Source: Ensifer sp. LCM 4579 | Lineage (GTDB): Bacteria > Pseudomonadota > Alphaproteobacteria > Rhizobiales > Rhizobiaceae | Length of the DNA: 64,000 nucleotides | Reading direction: 5' to 3' | Assembly: GCF_001854885.1 (NCBI RefSeq) | Contig: NZ_MDDV01000013.1 | Coordinates: 124,001-188,000, forward strand | Shown: piece by piece, positions 44,592-54,817 of the stretch | Layout: the number at the start of each line of letters is the position of its first letter | Position numbering within the stretch: position 1 is the first letter of the stretch | Program-made: the position numbers and the translations under genes | The notes under the pieces: model-generated | Told to the model about the DNA's origin: nothing | Database searches by the model: none | Seen by the model: the letters and a program-made list of their open reading frames with translations, nothing else

Positions 44592-45989
44592 GGCGAGCGC
44601 GAAGACCAGCGCCACCGCGTAGTTGAGGACGATGGCCGAGCCGAGTGCAAGCATGTCGGAGGTTCCGGTCAGGGCGTCGGGCAGCAGTCCGTAGCCGAGC
44701 CAGGCGACGAGCGCCGATCCGAGAAAGAGGCCCTGCACCAGCAGGAAGTCGCCTGCCGAGACCGGCCCGGTGCGCTGCAGAAGCCATGCGAGAACCGGAA
44801 CGCGCAGCAGGTAGCCGCTCACCGCATAGGCGGCGGCGAGGCCGACCGCACCCCATTTGAGGCCGACAGCGAAGGAGAGCACCGTCGTCAGCGACGAATA
44901 GATGCCCCAGCGGAACATCGTCTTCGTTTCGCCCTGGCAGATGAAGATCCAGCCGGTGGTGCTCGAAACCGGCTGCATGAGACTGGCGATTCCGAGCCAA
45001 GCGAAGATCGGCGCCACCGGCAGCCATTTTTCGCCGAAGAGGATGCTGACGGTCGGTTCGGCGGCCAGGGTGAGTGCTGCGATACCGGGCATGGTGACGA
45101 TCGCCAGCAGCCAGTTGGTTCGTAGATAGATGTCGCGGAAGCGGGCCTTGTCGTCCTGGATGCGACTCATGAGCGGGATCATCACGCGCGACAGCGGCTG
45201 CGTGATATTCTGCAGTGGAAACAGCAGGAGCTTATAGGCGCGGTCGTAGTAGCCGAGCTCGACGGGTCCGGCGAACTTGCCGATCAGGATATTGTCGAGA
45301 TTGCGCGAGAAGAAGTTGACGAGATTGAAGCCGGTGAGATTGGCTCCGAAGGAAATAATGTCGCGGTCGATCCTGAAATCCGGCCGGCCGGGTATCCAGC
45401 GGGTCGACAGCCAGGCCGCCATAAGCGCGACGGCGGCGGAGGCGGCGGGGCCGATCACCAGCGACCAATAGCCCATGCCGAGCCAGGCGGCTGTGGCGGT
45501 AACCAGGAGGCCGAGGACCGCCGCATAGACATCGTTCAGCGCCAATTGGCCGAACTTCAGATGCCGGTTCATCAGCGCCAGCGGCAGGGACGCAAGGCTG
45601 CCGAGAAGCAGCGGCAGGGCGGCGGCAACGGTGATGGCCGTCATGCGCGGATCACCGTAGAAGGTGGCAACGGCCGGTGACGACGCGACGACGACGAGCG
45701 TGCAGGCAAACCCTATCAAGGCGCTGATCCAAAAGACCTGGTTGAACTGGCGCTCGCCGATCTCCTTGCGCTGGACGACGGCCTGCTGCAGTCCCAGATT
45801 CTGAAACAGTCCGATAAAGGCGACGATCGGGCTCACGGAGGCGACGAGACCGAAATCCTCCGGCGCCAGGAGCCGGGCGAGCACGACGACGGAAATGAAC
45901 TGGATCGCCATGCGCACGGCTTGCGCGCCGCCGGTCACCAGTCCGCCGCGCAGGGCGAGGCGTCCGAATTGAAGGTTTTCCTGGTTCAA
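44526..45989 (-). CDS. Wzx-type polysaccharide flippase (lipopolysaccharide biosynthesis family)
   Basis: 487-aa membrane protein with 12-14 hydrophobic segments. It has the Wzx/WzxC start LALRGGLVTGGAQAVRMAIQFISVVVLARLLAPEDFGLVASVSPIVAFIGLFQNLGLQQAVVQRKEIGERQFNQVFW, then SRNLDNILIGKFAGPVELGYYDRAYKLLLFPLQNITQPLSRVMIPLMSRIQDD. The start is TTG at 45989 behind GAGGCAG, 15 bp after the glycosyltransferase gene. It would move lipid-linked repeat units to the periplasm. Its last 66 bp overlap the convergent gene 43248-44591. Confidence 0.9.
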   Translation of the reverse strand: MNQENLQFGRLALRGGLVTGGAQAVRMAIQFISVVVLARLLAPEDFGLVASVSPIVAFIGLFQNLGLQQAVVQRKEIGERQFNQVFWISALIGFACTLVVVASSPAVATFYGDPRMTAITVAAALPLLLGSLASLPLALMNRHLKFGQLALNDVYAAVLGLLVTATAAWLGMGYWSLVIGPAASAAVALMAAWLSTRWIPGRPDFRIDRDIISFGANLTGFNLVNFFSRNLDNILIGKFAGPVELGYYDRAYKLLLFPLQNITQPLSRVMIPLMSRIQDDKARFRDIYLRTNWLLAIVTMPGIAALTLAAEPTVSILFGEKWLPVAPIFAWLGIASLMQPVSSTTGWIFICQGETKTMFRWGIYSSLTTVLSFAVGLKWGAVGLAAAYAVSGYLLRVPVLAWLLQRTGPVSAGDFLLVQGLFLGSALVAWLGYGLLPDALTGTSDMLALGSAIVLNYAVALVFALALRPPRQVLLDVLRRGLGAVRS

Positions 45990-46004
45990 GCGGCCTGCCT
46001 CAGC

Positions 46005-47225
46005 TTAGAGAGCGTTGGAGCGGGATGCGGGCGGAAAACCGCGCGCATTTTTCCTCATCCCGCCGGCAAAGCGGCTGACAATGCCGGCGAATTCCTCGTC
46101 GAGACGCTCCGCGTCGAATTCCGCCTCGACCTTGCGCCGCGCCTCCTCAGCGATCCGTTCGCATGGCTCCGGATGCTCGGCGACGAAGCGGAGCCGGTTG
46201 GCGAGCGTCTCGAAATCCCTTTCAGGCGCGAGAAAGCCCGTTTTCCGGTCTTCGACCAACTCTGGAATGCCGGAGTGATCGGTGCTGACCACCGTCAGGC
46301 CGGCAGCCATCGCCTCCATCAGCGCCACCGGGATGCCTTCGACGTCGCCGTTGCTGGCGGTCACGCTCGGCAGGACGAAGGCGTGCGAGCGCCGCAGCCA
46401 TAGCTTGACGTCTTCATGGGCGAGGCTGCCGAGAAAGGAGACGCGCTCAGCGATCCCAAGTGAATGGGCGAGCGCTTCGAGCTCCCTGCGCAATGGACCG
46501 TCGCCGACGATGCGATAGTGCCAGGCAAGCTTCGGCGCGTCGATGGCGAGCCGGCCGAGAGCGCGAAGCGCAAATTCCACACCCTTCTTCTCGGTGAGCC
46601 GGCATACCGAAACCAATTGCAGCGACGCGTCGCGCCAGGACTGCCAGGCATAGGAGATGTTGTGCAGGTCGATGCCCATATGATGGACCGCGACCTTCTC
46701 CTTCGGGGCGCCGGCCCCAATCAGGGCGCGGCGGAAGAAGTCGTTCACCGTCAGGTTCAGCGTGCCGTGGCGGAAGAGGTCGCTGTAGCGACCGAGATCG
46801 CCCTCGTGCATCGGCACGCCGACATCGTAGCCGTGAAAGATGGTGACGATCGGGGGGGCCAGCCGTTTCCATTTCTTCAGCCGCGCCGCGCGCGCGCCAT
46901 TGTGGCCGAAATGGGCGACGACTGCATCGCAACCATTCAGTCTCGCAACCGAGGTGAGGTCAAGGGCGGTGGAGACCTTGTCGTGGAGCTTCGGCGGCAG
47001 ACGCCGCAATGTGGGCCGCGCGCGCGCTGCCGCGCCCCACCAGTCGCGGGTTCGCTCGAGAAGCGTCGCCAGGGGCTCCTGGCCGCCATTGGCGAGATCG
47101 CACTCCGTGATGCCGTTGCAGACGACCTCGACCTCGAAGCCGCGCTTGAGAAGGCCGGCCATCTGGCCGATGACGAAGGTTTCCGACAATTGCGGAAACT
47201 GCCCGACTACAAAACCGATGCGCAT
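46005..47225 (-). CDS. Glycosyltransferase, GT4 family
   Basis: 406-aa GT-B transferase. It starts MRIGFVVGQFPQLSETFVIGQMAGLLKRGFEVEVVCNG. The C-terminal donor half has LVSVCRLTEKKGVEFALRALGRL, RIVGDGPLRRELEALAHSLGI, VSFLGSLAHEDVKLWLRRSHAFVLPS and the EGIPVALMEAMAAGLTVVSTDHSGIPELV EX7E motif. The ATG at 47225 is chosen because the longer frame above overlaps the next transferase in the wrong frame. The final residues (RKNARGFPPASRSNAL) are encoded by a palindromic repeat that has run into the gene. Confidence 0.88.
   Translation of the reverse strand: MRIGFVVGQFPQLSETFVIGQMAGLLKRGFEVEVVCNGITECDLANGGQEPLATLLERTRDWWGAAARARPTLRRLPPKLHDKVSTALDLTSVARLNGCDAVVAHFGHNGARAARLKKWKRLAPPIVTIFHGYDVGVPMHEGDLGRYSDLFRHGTLNLTVNDFFRRALIGAGAPKEKVAVHHMGIDLHNISYAWQSWRDASLQLVSVCRLTEKKGVEFALRALGRLAIDAPKLAWHYRIVGDGPLRRELEALAHSLGIAERVSFLGSLAHEDVKLWLRRSHAFVLPSVTASNGDVEGIPVALMEAMAAGLTVVSTDHSGIPELVEDRKTGFLAPERDFETLANRLRFVAEHPEPCERIAEEARRKVEAEFDAERLDEEFAGIVSRFAGGMRKNARGFPPASRSNAL
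46020..46063. repeat. Short interspersed palindromic repeat inside the 3' end of a gene
   Basis: Outer arms GCGGGATG (46020-46027) and CATCCCGC (46056-46063) enclose an inner perfect palindrome GCGGAAAACCGC. This is an abundant Sinorhizobium intergenic repeat as I recall it. Here it supplies codons for the glycosyltransferase C-terminus. A degenerate reversed copy is at 6444-6482. Confidence 0.65.
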
Positions 47226-47233
47226 CCCTTGCC

Positions 47234-48319
47234 TCAGGAAGCCTTGCGTTCGGCGGAGCGGCTTGCGGCGGCCCGCTCGAGGACTTCGAGGAAGGTGGCG
47301 AACTGCCGCGCCGGCTGCATGAGCGGGCGCCCGGCGAAGGCCGAAGCGGCTTTGGACAGCCGCTGATATTCCGTCTCGTCGCTCCAGAGACGACGGATGG
47401 CGCCGGTCCATTCGTCGAGCGGCGCATCGTAATCGAGGACGATGCCGCCATCGCCGATCGCTTCCGGCAGCCCGCCGCGGCGCGAGCCGACCACCGGAAT
47501 GCCGCTGCAATGGGCTTCGGAGGCGACCCGACCCCAGGCCTCCTCCCATTTGCTCGGCGCAAGCAGGATCTTCGTGCGACCATATACCGTTTTCATGTCG
47601 CTGGTCCGGTTTTCCAGCCGAACGTTCTTGAGTGGTGCGATGATCTTCTCGATTTCGGCACGATGGTCGTCGGAAAGCTTCCAACTCTCGACGAAGAGAA
47701 ACGGAATGTCCGGGCAATTGGCAGCGATCTGTACCGCCAGCTCGAAGCCCTTCTCCTTGTAGGGATTGATGAAGGTCACATGGTCCCGGGTCGTCTGCGT
47801 CTTGTACGTTTCGGGATTGATCGTTGGCGGGATGACCACCGAATCGATGCCGAATTTCTGCTTGTAGGCCCGGGCGGTGAATTCCGAATTCGAGATATAG
47901 AGCGCAGAGGTCAGTTCGCTGAGGTCGCCGGCAAGCTCATGGAACTCGACATTTCTCAAATAGACGACCAGAGGCACGCCATGCGCCTCGAGCGCCTTGC
48001 CGATCGGTACCGATTTGTGACACTGCACGACCGCCACATCCGGCTGAAGCCTCTTGACGGCAACGGTTGCCGCCTCCCAGGGAAACCAGCCGCGAATGAC
48101 CGGATAACCGGGAAAGCTGTCCATGACGCCGCGCTCGCCGGACAACTTGAGCTTCAAGCGCGCCTTGAAGCCGAAGAAGCCATCACCGAACAGGGCGGCC
48201 AGCACACCTGCCTGGTGGCCGCGGTCGCGCAACTGCTGGACGAGATGGTGCGTGCTCGACTGAACGCCGCCGCTGAATTCGGGATAGTAACCATTGCCGC
48301 CGGCAAACAGAACCTTCAT
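47234..48319 (-). CDS. Glycosyltransferase, GT4 family
   Basis: 361-aa GT-B transferase starting MKVLFAGGNGYYPEFSGGVQSSTHHLVQQLRDRGHQAGVLAALFG, with FINPYKEKGFELAVQIAANCPDIPFLFVESW and LLAPSKWEEAWGRVASEAHCSGIPVVGSRRGGLPEAIGDGG (the E-x7-E donor site). AAGGAG lies 9 nt upstream of the ATG. It is first in a minus-strand run: this gene, the second transferase 8 bp on, then the flippase. Acceptor and sugar are unknown. Confidence 0.88.
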   Translation of the reverse strand: MKVLFAGGNGYYPEFSGGVQSSTHHLVQQLRDRGHQAGVLAALFGDGFFGFKARLKLKLSGERGVMDSFPGYPVIRGWFPWEAATVAVKRLQPDVAVVQCHKSVPIGKALEAHGVPLVVYLRNVEFHELAGDLSELTSALYISNSEFTARAYKQKFGIDSVVIPPTINPETYKTQTTRDHVTFINPYKEKGFELAVQIAANCPDIPFLFVESWKLSDDHRAEIEKIIAPLKNVRLENRTSDMKTVYGRTKILLAPSKWEEAWGRVASEAHCSGIPVVGSRRGGLPEAIGDGGIVLDYDAPLDEWTGAIRRLWSDETEYQRLSKAASAFAGRPLMQPARQFATFLEVLERAAASRSAERKAS

Positions 48320-48884
48320 ACCGTTTCTTCTCCTTCATAGAGACGTCTTGCCGTGCTCGCTTGCACCCTCCCGATCAGCGAGGCGACATGCACAAACGCC
48401 ACAATGACGGCAATTGTTGGGTCGCCCGACGAGCGGGGGGTGCAACTTGCGATTTTGGAATGAATGCATCAGGCGATCGACCGGCGTGCCGCGGGTCCCG
48501 GGGATATTCGGAGACCGGTTCATCCAGCCGCATGTGCTCAATCCTCGATCCGGGTAGACCGTAGAAAAGGGTGGCGCCGCAGTGCTGCACCGCACAAGAG
48601 AGTGTCATGGCAGGCCTGGACAGTCAATCGAATGTAGCCCTTTCGGATTAGCGCAAAAGGATTGATACGCATGGAGGCATTGACGCGGCGGGCAAGCCGG
48701 CCCCAAATCAGGCAAGAGCGATGACGAGGCGACGACGAATCGCCAGCGGAAGCGGAGCCGAGGGCCGGCAGACGGAGCGTGAAGTACTCGCTTTCGCGAC
48801 TACAATTTTTGGTGCTACAGTCCACGGTTGAAGAGGCGATCTGAAGAGCCGGGCGCAGGCGCCCGCGCGAACCGGGAGGTGTGC
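48320..48884. other. Intergenic region upstream of the glycosyltransferase and ggt genes
   Basis: 565 bp between divergent genes with no coding frame that looks real on either strand. No repeat, RNA or clear promoter motif was recognised. The right end (CGACTACAATTTTTGGTGCTACAG) is AT-rich enough to hold the promoter of the ggt gene. Confidence 0.35.
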
Positions 48885-50630
<1,746 letters not shown>

Positions 50631-50834
50631 GGAACCGAATGCACGTGTGCGCCAATGACGCAAAAGGCCAATCAGTGGAACCTTTTAGATGTGGCGTGCT
50701 TTCGACAAGCAGGGGCTTCGGCCCGCTGCAAAGTCCTGATCGTGATCACGGGGTGACCTTCTTCTCCACCCATCGTCGGGCGCGAAGCCGTGGTGCTCCG
50801 GATGAGCTTTCGAAGGTGGCGGAGGAAATCTGCG

Positions 50835-51647
50835 ATGCAGTTCGCCCGTATCAATGACAACACGTTTCATTACCGATTGATCGGCGCCGTCACGGACAAG
50901 CCGGTGATCGTCTTCATCAATGCGCTCGGCACGGATCTCCGCATCTGGCGCGATATAGTCCTCGGGCTCGCCGGCGCCCATACCATGCTTCTTTACGACA
51001 AGCGCGGCCACGGCCTTTCCGATATCGGCCAGGTCCCCTATTCGATCGAGGAGCTTGCCACCGACCTTGCCGGCCTTCTCGACCGGCTCGCCGTCAGGAA
51101 AGCGATCGTCTGCGGGCTTTCGGTCGGCGGCCTGATCGCGCAGGCGCTTTACCAGCGCCGCCCCGAACTGGTGCGGGCGCTCGTGCTTTCCAACACCGCC
51201 CACAGGATCGGCACGGCCGAGATGTGGGACGAACGCATCACCGCGGTCGAGGAAAAAGGCCTTGCGGCGATCGCCGACGGCGTGCTCGAGCGCTGGTTCA
51301 CGCCGGCCTTCCGCCGGCCGGAAAACGTGGTCTTTGCCGGCTATCGCAACATGCTGGTGCGCCAGCCGGTGGCGGGCTATGTGGGCACCTGCGCGGCGAT
51401 CCGCGACGCCGACTACACCGACGCGGCCGGGAAGATCGCCGTGCCGGTTCTCTGCATTGCCGGCGACCAGGACGGCTCGACGCCGCCCGATCTGGTGCGC
51501 ACCACCGCCGGGCTCATTCCCGGCGCCCGCTTCGAGATCATCCGCGACGCCGGGCATATCCCCTGCGTCGAGCAGCCGGAGGCGCTGCTTGCGGTGTTGC
51601 GCGGCTTTCTCGCCGCTGCCGTGCGGGCCAGCAGGTCGCGCCCGTGA
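50835..51647 (+). CDS. pcaD: 3-oxoadipate enol-lactonase-like alpha/beta hydrolase
   Basis: 270-aa hydrolase with the PcaD pattern. The oxyanion region is VIVFINALGTDLRIWRDIVLGL, followed by LLYDKRGHGLSDIG, nucleophile Ser96 in VCGLSVGGLIAQALYQRRPE, Asp in CIAGDQDGSTPPDLV and His in RDAGHIPCVEQPE. The expected reaction is 3-oxoadipate enol-lactone to 3-oxoadipate, one step before PcaIJ. It lies 16.8 kb from pcaIJF and is not with pcaCHGB, so it may be a second copy or a relative with another ester substrate. GGAGGAAATC lies upstream of the ATG. Confidence 0.8.
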   Translation: MQFARINDNTFHYRLIGAVTDKPVIVFINALGTDLRIWRDIVLGLAGAHTMLLYDKRGHGLSDIGQVPYSIEELATDLAGLLDRLAVRKAIVCGLSVGGLIAQALYQRRPELVRALVLSNTAHRIGTAEMWDERITAVEEKGLAAIADGVLERWFTPAFRRPENVVFAGYRNMLVRQPVAGYVGTCAAIRDADYTDAAGKIAVPVLCIAGDQDGSTPPDLVRTTAGLIPGARFEIIRDAGHIPCVEQPEALLAVLRGFLAAAVRASRSRP

Positions 51648-51792
51648 CGCGACAGTGCCGCGCGTCTTATGGACGCCGCGTCTGAAAAATCTACCGCGTC
51701 CCGCGGCTCCTCCCTTTAGAACATGCCGTTGACGCTGATCGGGAGCGGGGACACCGTCAATCCGCGGATCACCGTTTCCAAGGCCCAACCCG

Positions 51793-52407
51793 TCACCCGT
51801 GCCGCATCAAAAACTCCTCGGCCGAGAGGTGCCGGAAGTCGTCAAGGGCGCGCCGCAGCCGGTCGTGTTCCCAGTCCCACCAGGCGATCCGGTCCATGGC
51901 TTCGCCGATCTCGGCCGTAAATCGCGCGCGGATGAGTTTGGCGGGCACGCCGCCGACGATGGTGTAGGCGGCGACATCCCTGGAGACGACGGCGCCGGCG
52001 CCGATCACCGCGCCATTGCCGACGGTCACGCCGGGAAGGATCGTGGCGCCATGGCCGATCCAGACGTCATGGCCAATGGTGACGCGGTTCTGGCGACGCC
52101 AGGCGAAAAGGTCGTGATCCGGCTCGGCGTCGTCCCAATACATCGGGGCACGATACGTGAAATGATGCAGCGTCGCGCGCCATGTCGGATGGTTGGTAGC
52201 GTTGATACGCACGGCGGCTGCGATGTTGACGAACTTGCCGACGGTCGCGCACCAGATCGAGCCGTCCTGCATGATATAGGAGTAGTCGCCGAACTCGACT
52301 TCCTCGAGGCGCGAGCGCTCCTGGATTTCCGTATAGCGGCCGACGGTCGAGTTCACGACACTCGCGGCTGGATGGACGAAAGGTTCGATGCTCAGCCTCT
52401 TGCTCAT
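51793..52407 (-). CDS. Hexapeptide-repeat acetyltransferase-like protein of phosphonate metabolism
   Basis: 204-aa left-handed beta-helix transferase. Hexapeptide turns run from about residue 20 to 170 ([109 protein letters not shown]). This is the DapH-like type commonly last in alphaproteobacterial phn operons. Its start overlaps the phnL stop by 4 bp. The role is not known; acetylation of an aminophosphonate intermediate is a guess from PhnO. Confidence 0.85.
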   Translation of the reverse strand: MSKRLSIEPFVHPAASVVNSTVGRYTEIQERSRLEEVEFGDYSYIMQDGSIWCATVGKFVNIAAAVRINATNHPTWRATLHHFTYRAPMYWDDAEPDHDLFAWRRQNRVTIGHDVWIGHGATILPGVTVGNGAVIGAGAVVSRDVAAYTIVGGVPAKLIRARFTAEIGEAMDRIAWWDWEHDRLRRALDDFRHLSAEEFLMRHG

Positions 52408-53111
52408 GCGGCACTCTTCCTTGGTGAGAATTGCGACACGTCGATGATCCGATCGGCGACGGCGTCGCGCACTTCCTCGTCGTGGAAGATGCCGACCAGC
52501 GCCGTTCCCTCGGCCTTCTTCGCGGCAATCATCTGAAGGACGACGGCCCGGTTCTTCGCGTCGAGCGAGGCGGTCGGCTCGTCGAGCAGCAGGATCTTGT
52601 GATCGGTGATGAAGCCGCGGGCGATGTTGACGCGCTGCTGCTCGCCGCCGGAAAAGGTGGCGGGCGGCAAATCCCAGAGGGCCTTTGGCAGGTTGAGTTT
52701 CGACAGCAGCTCCGCCGCCCGTTCGCGCGCCTCCCCGATCGCGACCCCGCGCGCCTGCAGGGGTTCGGCGACGATGTCGAGGGCGGAGACGCGCGGCACG
52801 ACGCGCAGGAACTGACTGACATAGCCGAGCGTGATACGCCGGATTTCAAGCACCAGGCGCGGCTCTGCCGTGGCGAGGTTCACGAGCCGACCGTCATGCT
52901 CCACCAGGATCTGGCCATGGTCGACACCGTAATTGCCGTAGAGCATCTTCAGGATCGAGCTCTTGCCGACGCCGGAAGGGCCGCCGAGAACCACGCATTC
53001 GCCGGCCCTCACGGAGAAGGAGACGTCATCCACCACCGGCAGGCGGATCCCGTCGCGCAGGTGCATGGTGAAGCTCTTCGAGACTTCCGAAACAACGAGC
53101 GGAGTAGCCAT
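52404..53111 (-). CDS. phnL: Phosphonate C-P lyase system protein PhnL
   Basis: 235-aa ABC-type ATPase of the C-P lyase complex, needed with PhnGHI to make ribosyl-1-methylphosphonate triphosphate. Motifs are Walker [20 protein letters not shown], signature [19 protein letters not shown], Walker [16 protein letters not shown] and switch [10 protein letters not shown]. The ATG at 53111 is 10 nt after AAGGAG; an earlier in-frame ATG lies directly against that site. It follows phnK by 39 bp and couples to the hexapeptide gene. Confidence 0.92.
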   Translation of the reverse strand: MATPLVVSEVSKSFTMHLRDGIRLPVVDDVSFSVRAGECVVLGGPSGVGKSSILKMLYGNYGVDHGQILVEHDGRLVNLATAEPRLVLEIRRITLGYVSQFLRVVPRVSALDIVAEPLQARGVAIGEARERAAELLSKLNLPKALWDLPPATFSGGEQQRVNIARGFITDHKILLLDEPTASLDAKNRAVVLQMIAAKKAEGTALVGIFHDEEVRDAVADRIIDVSQFSPRKSAA

Positions 53112-53150
53112 GACTTTCATTCTCCTTGCCGCAGGATCGTGGTTCATCCG

Positions 53151-53927
53151 TCAGACCTGCAGGATCGATGAGACGAGAAGCTGCGTATAGGGCTCGCGCG
53201 GGTCGTCGAGGACCCGGTCCGTCAACCCCTGTTCGATGACGGCGCCGTCCTTCATCACCATCATGCGGTGCGACAGGAGCCGAGCCACGGCGAGGTCGTG
53301 CGTGACGATGATCGCCGAAAGCCCCAGATCGTGGACGAGCCCGCGCACGAGGTCGAGCAGGCGTGCCTGCACGGAGACGTCGAGGCCGCCTGTCGGTTCG
53401 TCCATGAAGACCAGGCGCGGCGCGGTCACGAGATTGCGGGCGATCTGCAGGCGCTGGCGCATACCGCCGGAAAAGGCGCGCGGCTGGTCGTCGATGCGGT
53501 CCTCGCCGATCTCGACGCGCCTCAGCCAGTCGGTGGCGGTGGCGCGGATCCGGCCATAGTGCCGGCCGCCGACCGCCATCAGCCGCTCACCGACATTGGC
53601 GCCGGCCGAGACCGTCATCCGGAGCCCGTCGGCCGGGTTCTGGTGGACGAAGCCCCAGTCGGTGCGCATCAGGAAGCGGCGCTCCGCCTCGCCCATGCGA
53701 GCGAGATCGCGGTATTGGCCGTCGCGCATGTGGTATTCGACGATGCCGGAGGTCGGCATCAGCCGCGTCGACAGGCAGGAGAGCAGGGTTGTCTTGCCGG
53801 AGCCGGACTCGCCGACGATCGCGAGCACTTCGCCGGCATAGAGCTCGAAGGAGACATTTCGGCAGCCGATGCGGCTCCCGTAGAATTTCGAGACATCATT
53901 GACCTTGAGGAGCGGTGCAGCGCTCAT
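53151..53927 (-). CDS. phnK: Phosphonate C-P lyase system protein PhnK
   Basis: 258-aa ABC-type ATPase that docks on the PhnGHIJ core. Motifs are Walker A GESGSGKTTLLSCLSTRLMP, QNPADGLRM, signature AFSGGMRQRLQIARNLVTAP, Walker B LVFMDEPTGGLDVSVQARLL and switch IIVTHDLAVARLLS. The typical PhnK inserts YHMRDGQYRDLARMGEAERRFLMRTDWGFVHQ are present. The start overlaps phnJ by 4 bp. Confidence 0.93.
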   Translation of the reverse strand: MSAAPLLKVNDVSKFYGSRIGCRNVSFELYAGEVLAIVGESGSGKTTLLSCLSTRLMPTSGIVEYHMRDGQYRDLARMGEAERRFLMRTDWGFVHQNPADGLRMTVSAGANVGERLMAVGGRHYGRIRATATDWLRRVEIGEDRIDDQPRAFSGGMRQRLQIARNLVTAPRLVFMDEPTGGLDVSVQARLLDLVRGLVHDLGLSAIIVTHDLAVARLLSHRMMVMKDGAVIEQGLTDRVLDDPREPYTQLLVSSILQV

Positions 53928-54817
53928 TGGGCGGCTTCCTTTCCTGCGTGCTCGGGACGAGCGAGCATGGGGCCGGTATAACCATGGGCCCGTCGGTCCT
54001 CGCAATGGTCGGTGTCGGAGCAGACGAACATGCGCCCTCCTTTGTCATCGAGCACCACCTCGTCGAGATAGACGTTTTCGGCACCGCAGAGTGCGCAGGG
54101 TCTGTCGAATGTCTGAATCTCGAAGGGATGGTCCTCGAAGTCGAGGCTGACGACTTCGGTAAAAGGCGGCACGGCATAAATGCGCTTTTCGCGGCCGGCG
54201 CCGAAGAGCTGCAGCGCTTGCGACATGTGCATCTTCGGATTGTCGAATTTCGGCGTCGGCGACGGGTCCATGACATAGCGCCCCTCGACCTTGACCGGAT
54301 AGGCGTAGGTGGTGGCGATATGGCCGTTGCGGGCGATATCCTCGTAGAGCTTCACATGCATGAGACCGTATTCCTCGAGCGCATGCATCTTGCGCGTCTC
54401 GGTCTCGCGCGGTTCCAGGAAGCGCAAGGGTTCGGGGATCGGGACCTGATAGACGAGCGTCTGCCCCTCCTTCAGCGGTTCCTCCGGAATGCGATGCCGC
54501 GTCTGGATGATCGTCGCCTCCTTCGTCTTCGTGGTGACGGCGACATTGGCGACCTTCTGAAAGAAGGCTCGGATCGAGACGGCGTTGGTCGTGTCGTCGG
54601 CGCCCTGGTCGATGACCTTGAGCACATCGTCCGACCCGAGGATCGCGGCGGTCACCTGCACGCCGCCGGTGCCCCAGCCATAGGGCATCGGCATTTCGCG
54701 CGAGGCAAAAGGCACCTGATACCCGGGAATGGCGATCGCCTTCAGGATCGCCCGTCGGATCATCCGCTTCGTCTGTTCGTCGAGATAGGCGAAATTGTAG
54801 GTGGCGAGGTCGTTCAT
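53924..54817 (-). CDS. phnJ: Alpha-D-ribose 1-methylphosphonate 5-phosphate C-P lyase
   Basis: 297-aa radical-SAM enzyme that cleaves the carbon-phosphorus bond. Cysteines at 241, 244, 266 and 272 (PCALC...FVC...HC) match the positions known for the iron-sulfur and catalytic residues of the E. coli enzyme. The glycine proposed to carry the radical is conserved as Gly32 in IPGYQVPFASREMPMPYGWGTGG. All key residues are present, so it should be active. It overlaps phnI and phnK by 4 bp each. Confidence 0.95.
   Translation of the reverse strand: MNDLATYNFAYLDEQTKRMIRRAILKAIAIPGYQVPFASREMPMPYGWGTGGVQVTAAILGSDDVLKVIDQGADDTTNAVSIRAFFQKVANVAVTTKTKEATIIQTRHRIPEEPLKEGQTLVYQVPIPEPLRFLEPRETETRKMHALEEYGLMHVKLYEDIARNGHIATTYAYPVKVEGRYVMDPSPTPKFDNPKMHMSQALQLFGAGREKRIYAVPPFTEVVSLDFEDHPFEIQTFDRPCALCGAENVYLDEVVLDDKGGRMFVCSDTDHCEDRRAHGYTGPMLARPEHAGKEAAQ

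Noticed and set aside
47226-47717. A 164-codon N-terminal extension of the glycosyltransferase at 46005-47225.
   Set aside because: It overlaps the next glycosyltransferase in a different frame and has no GT likeness; MRIGFVVGQFPQ at 47225 is the family start.
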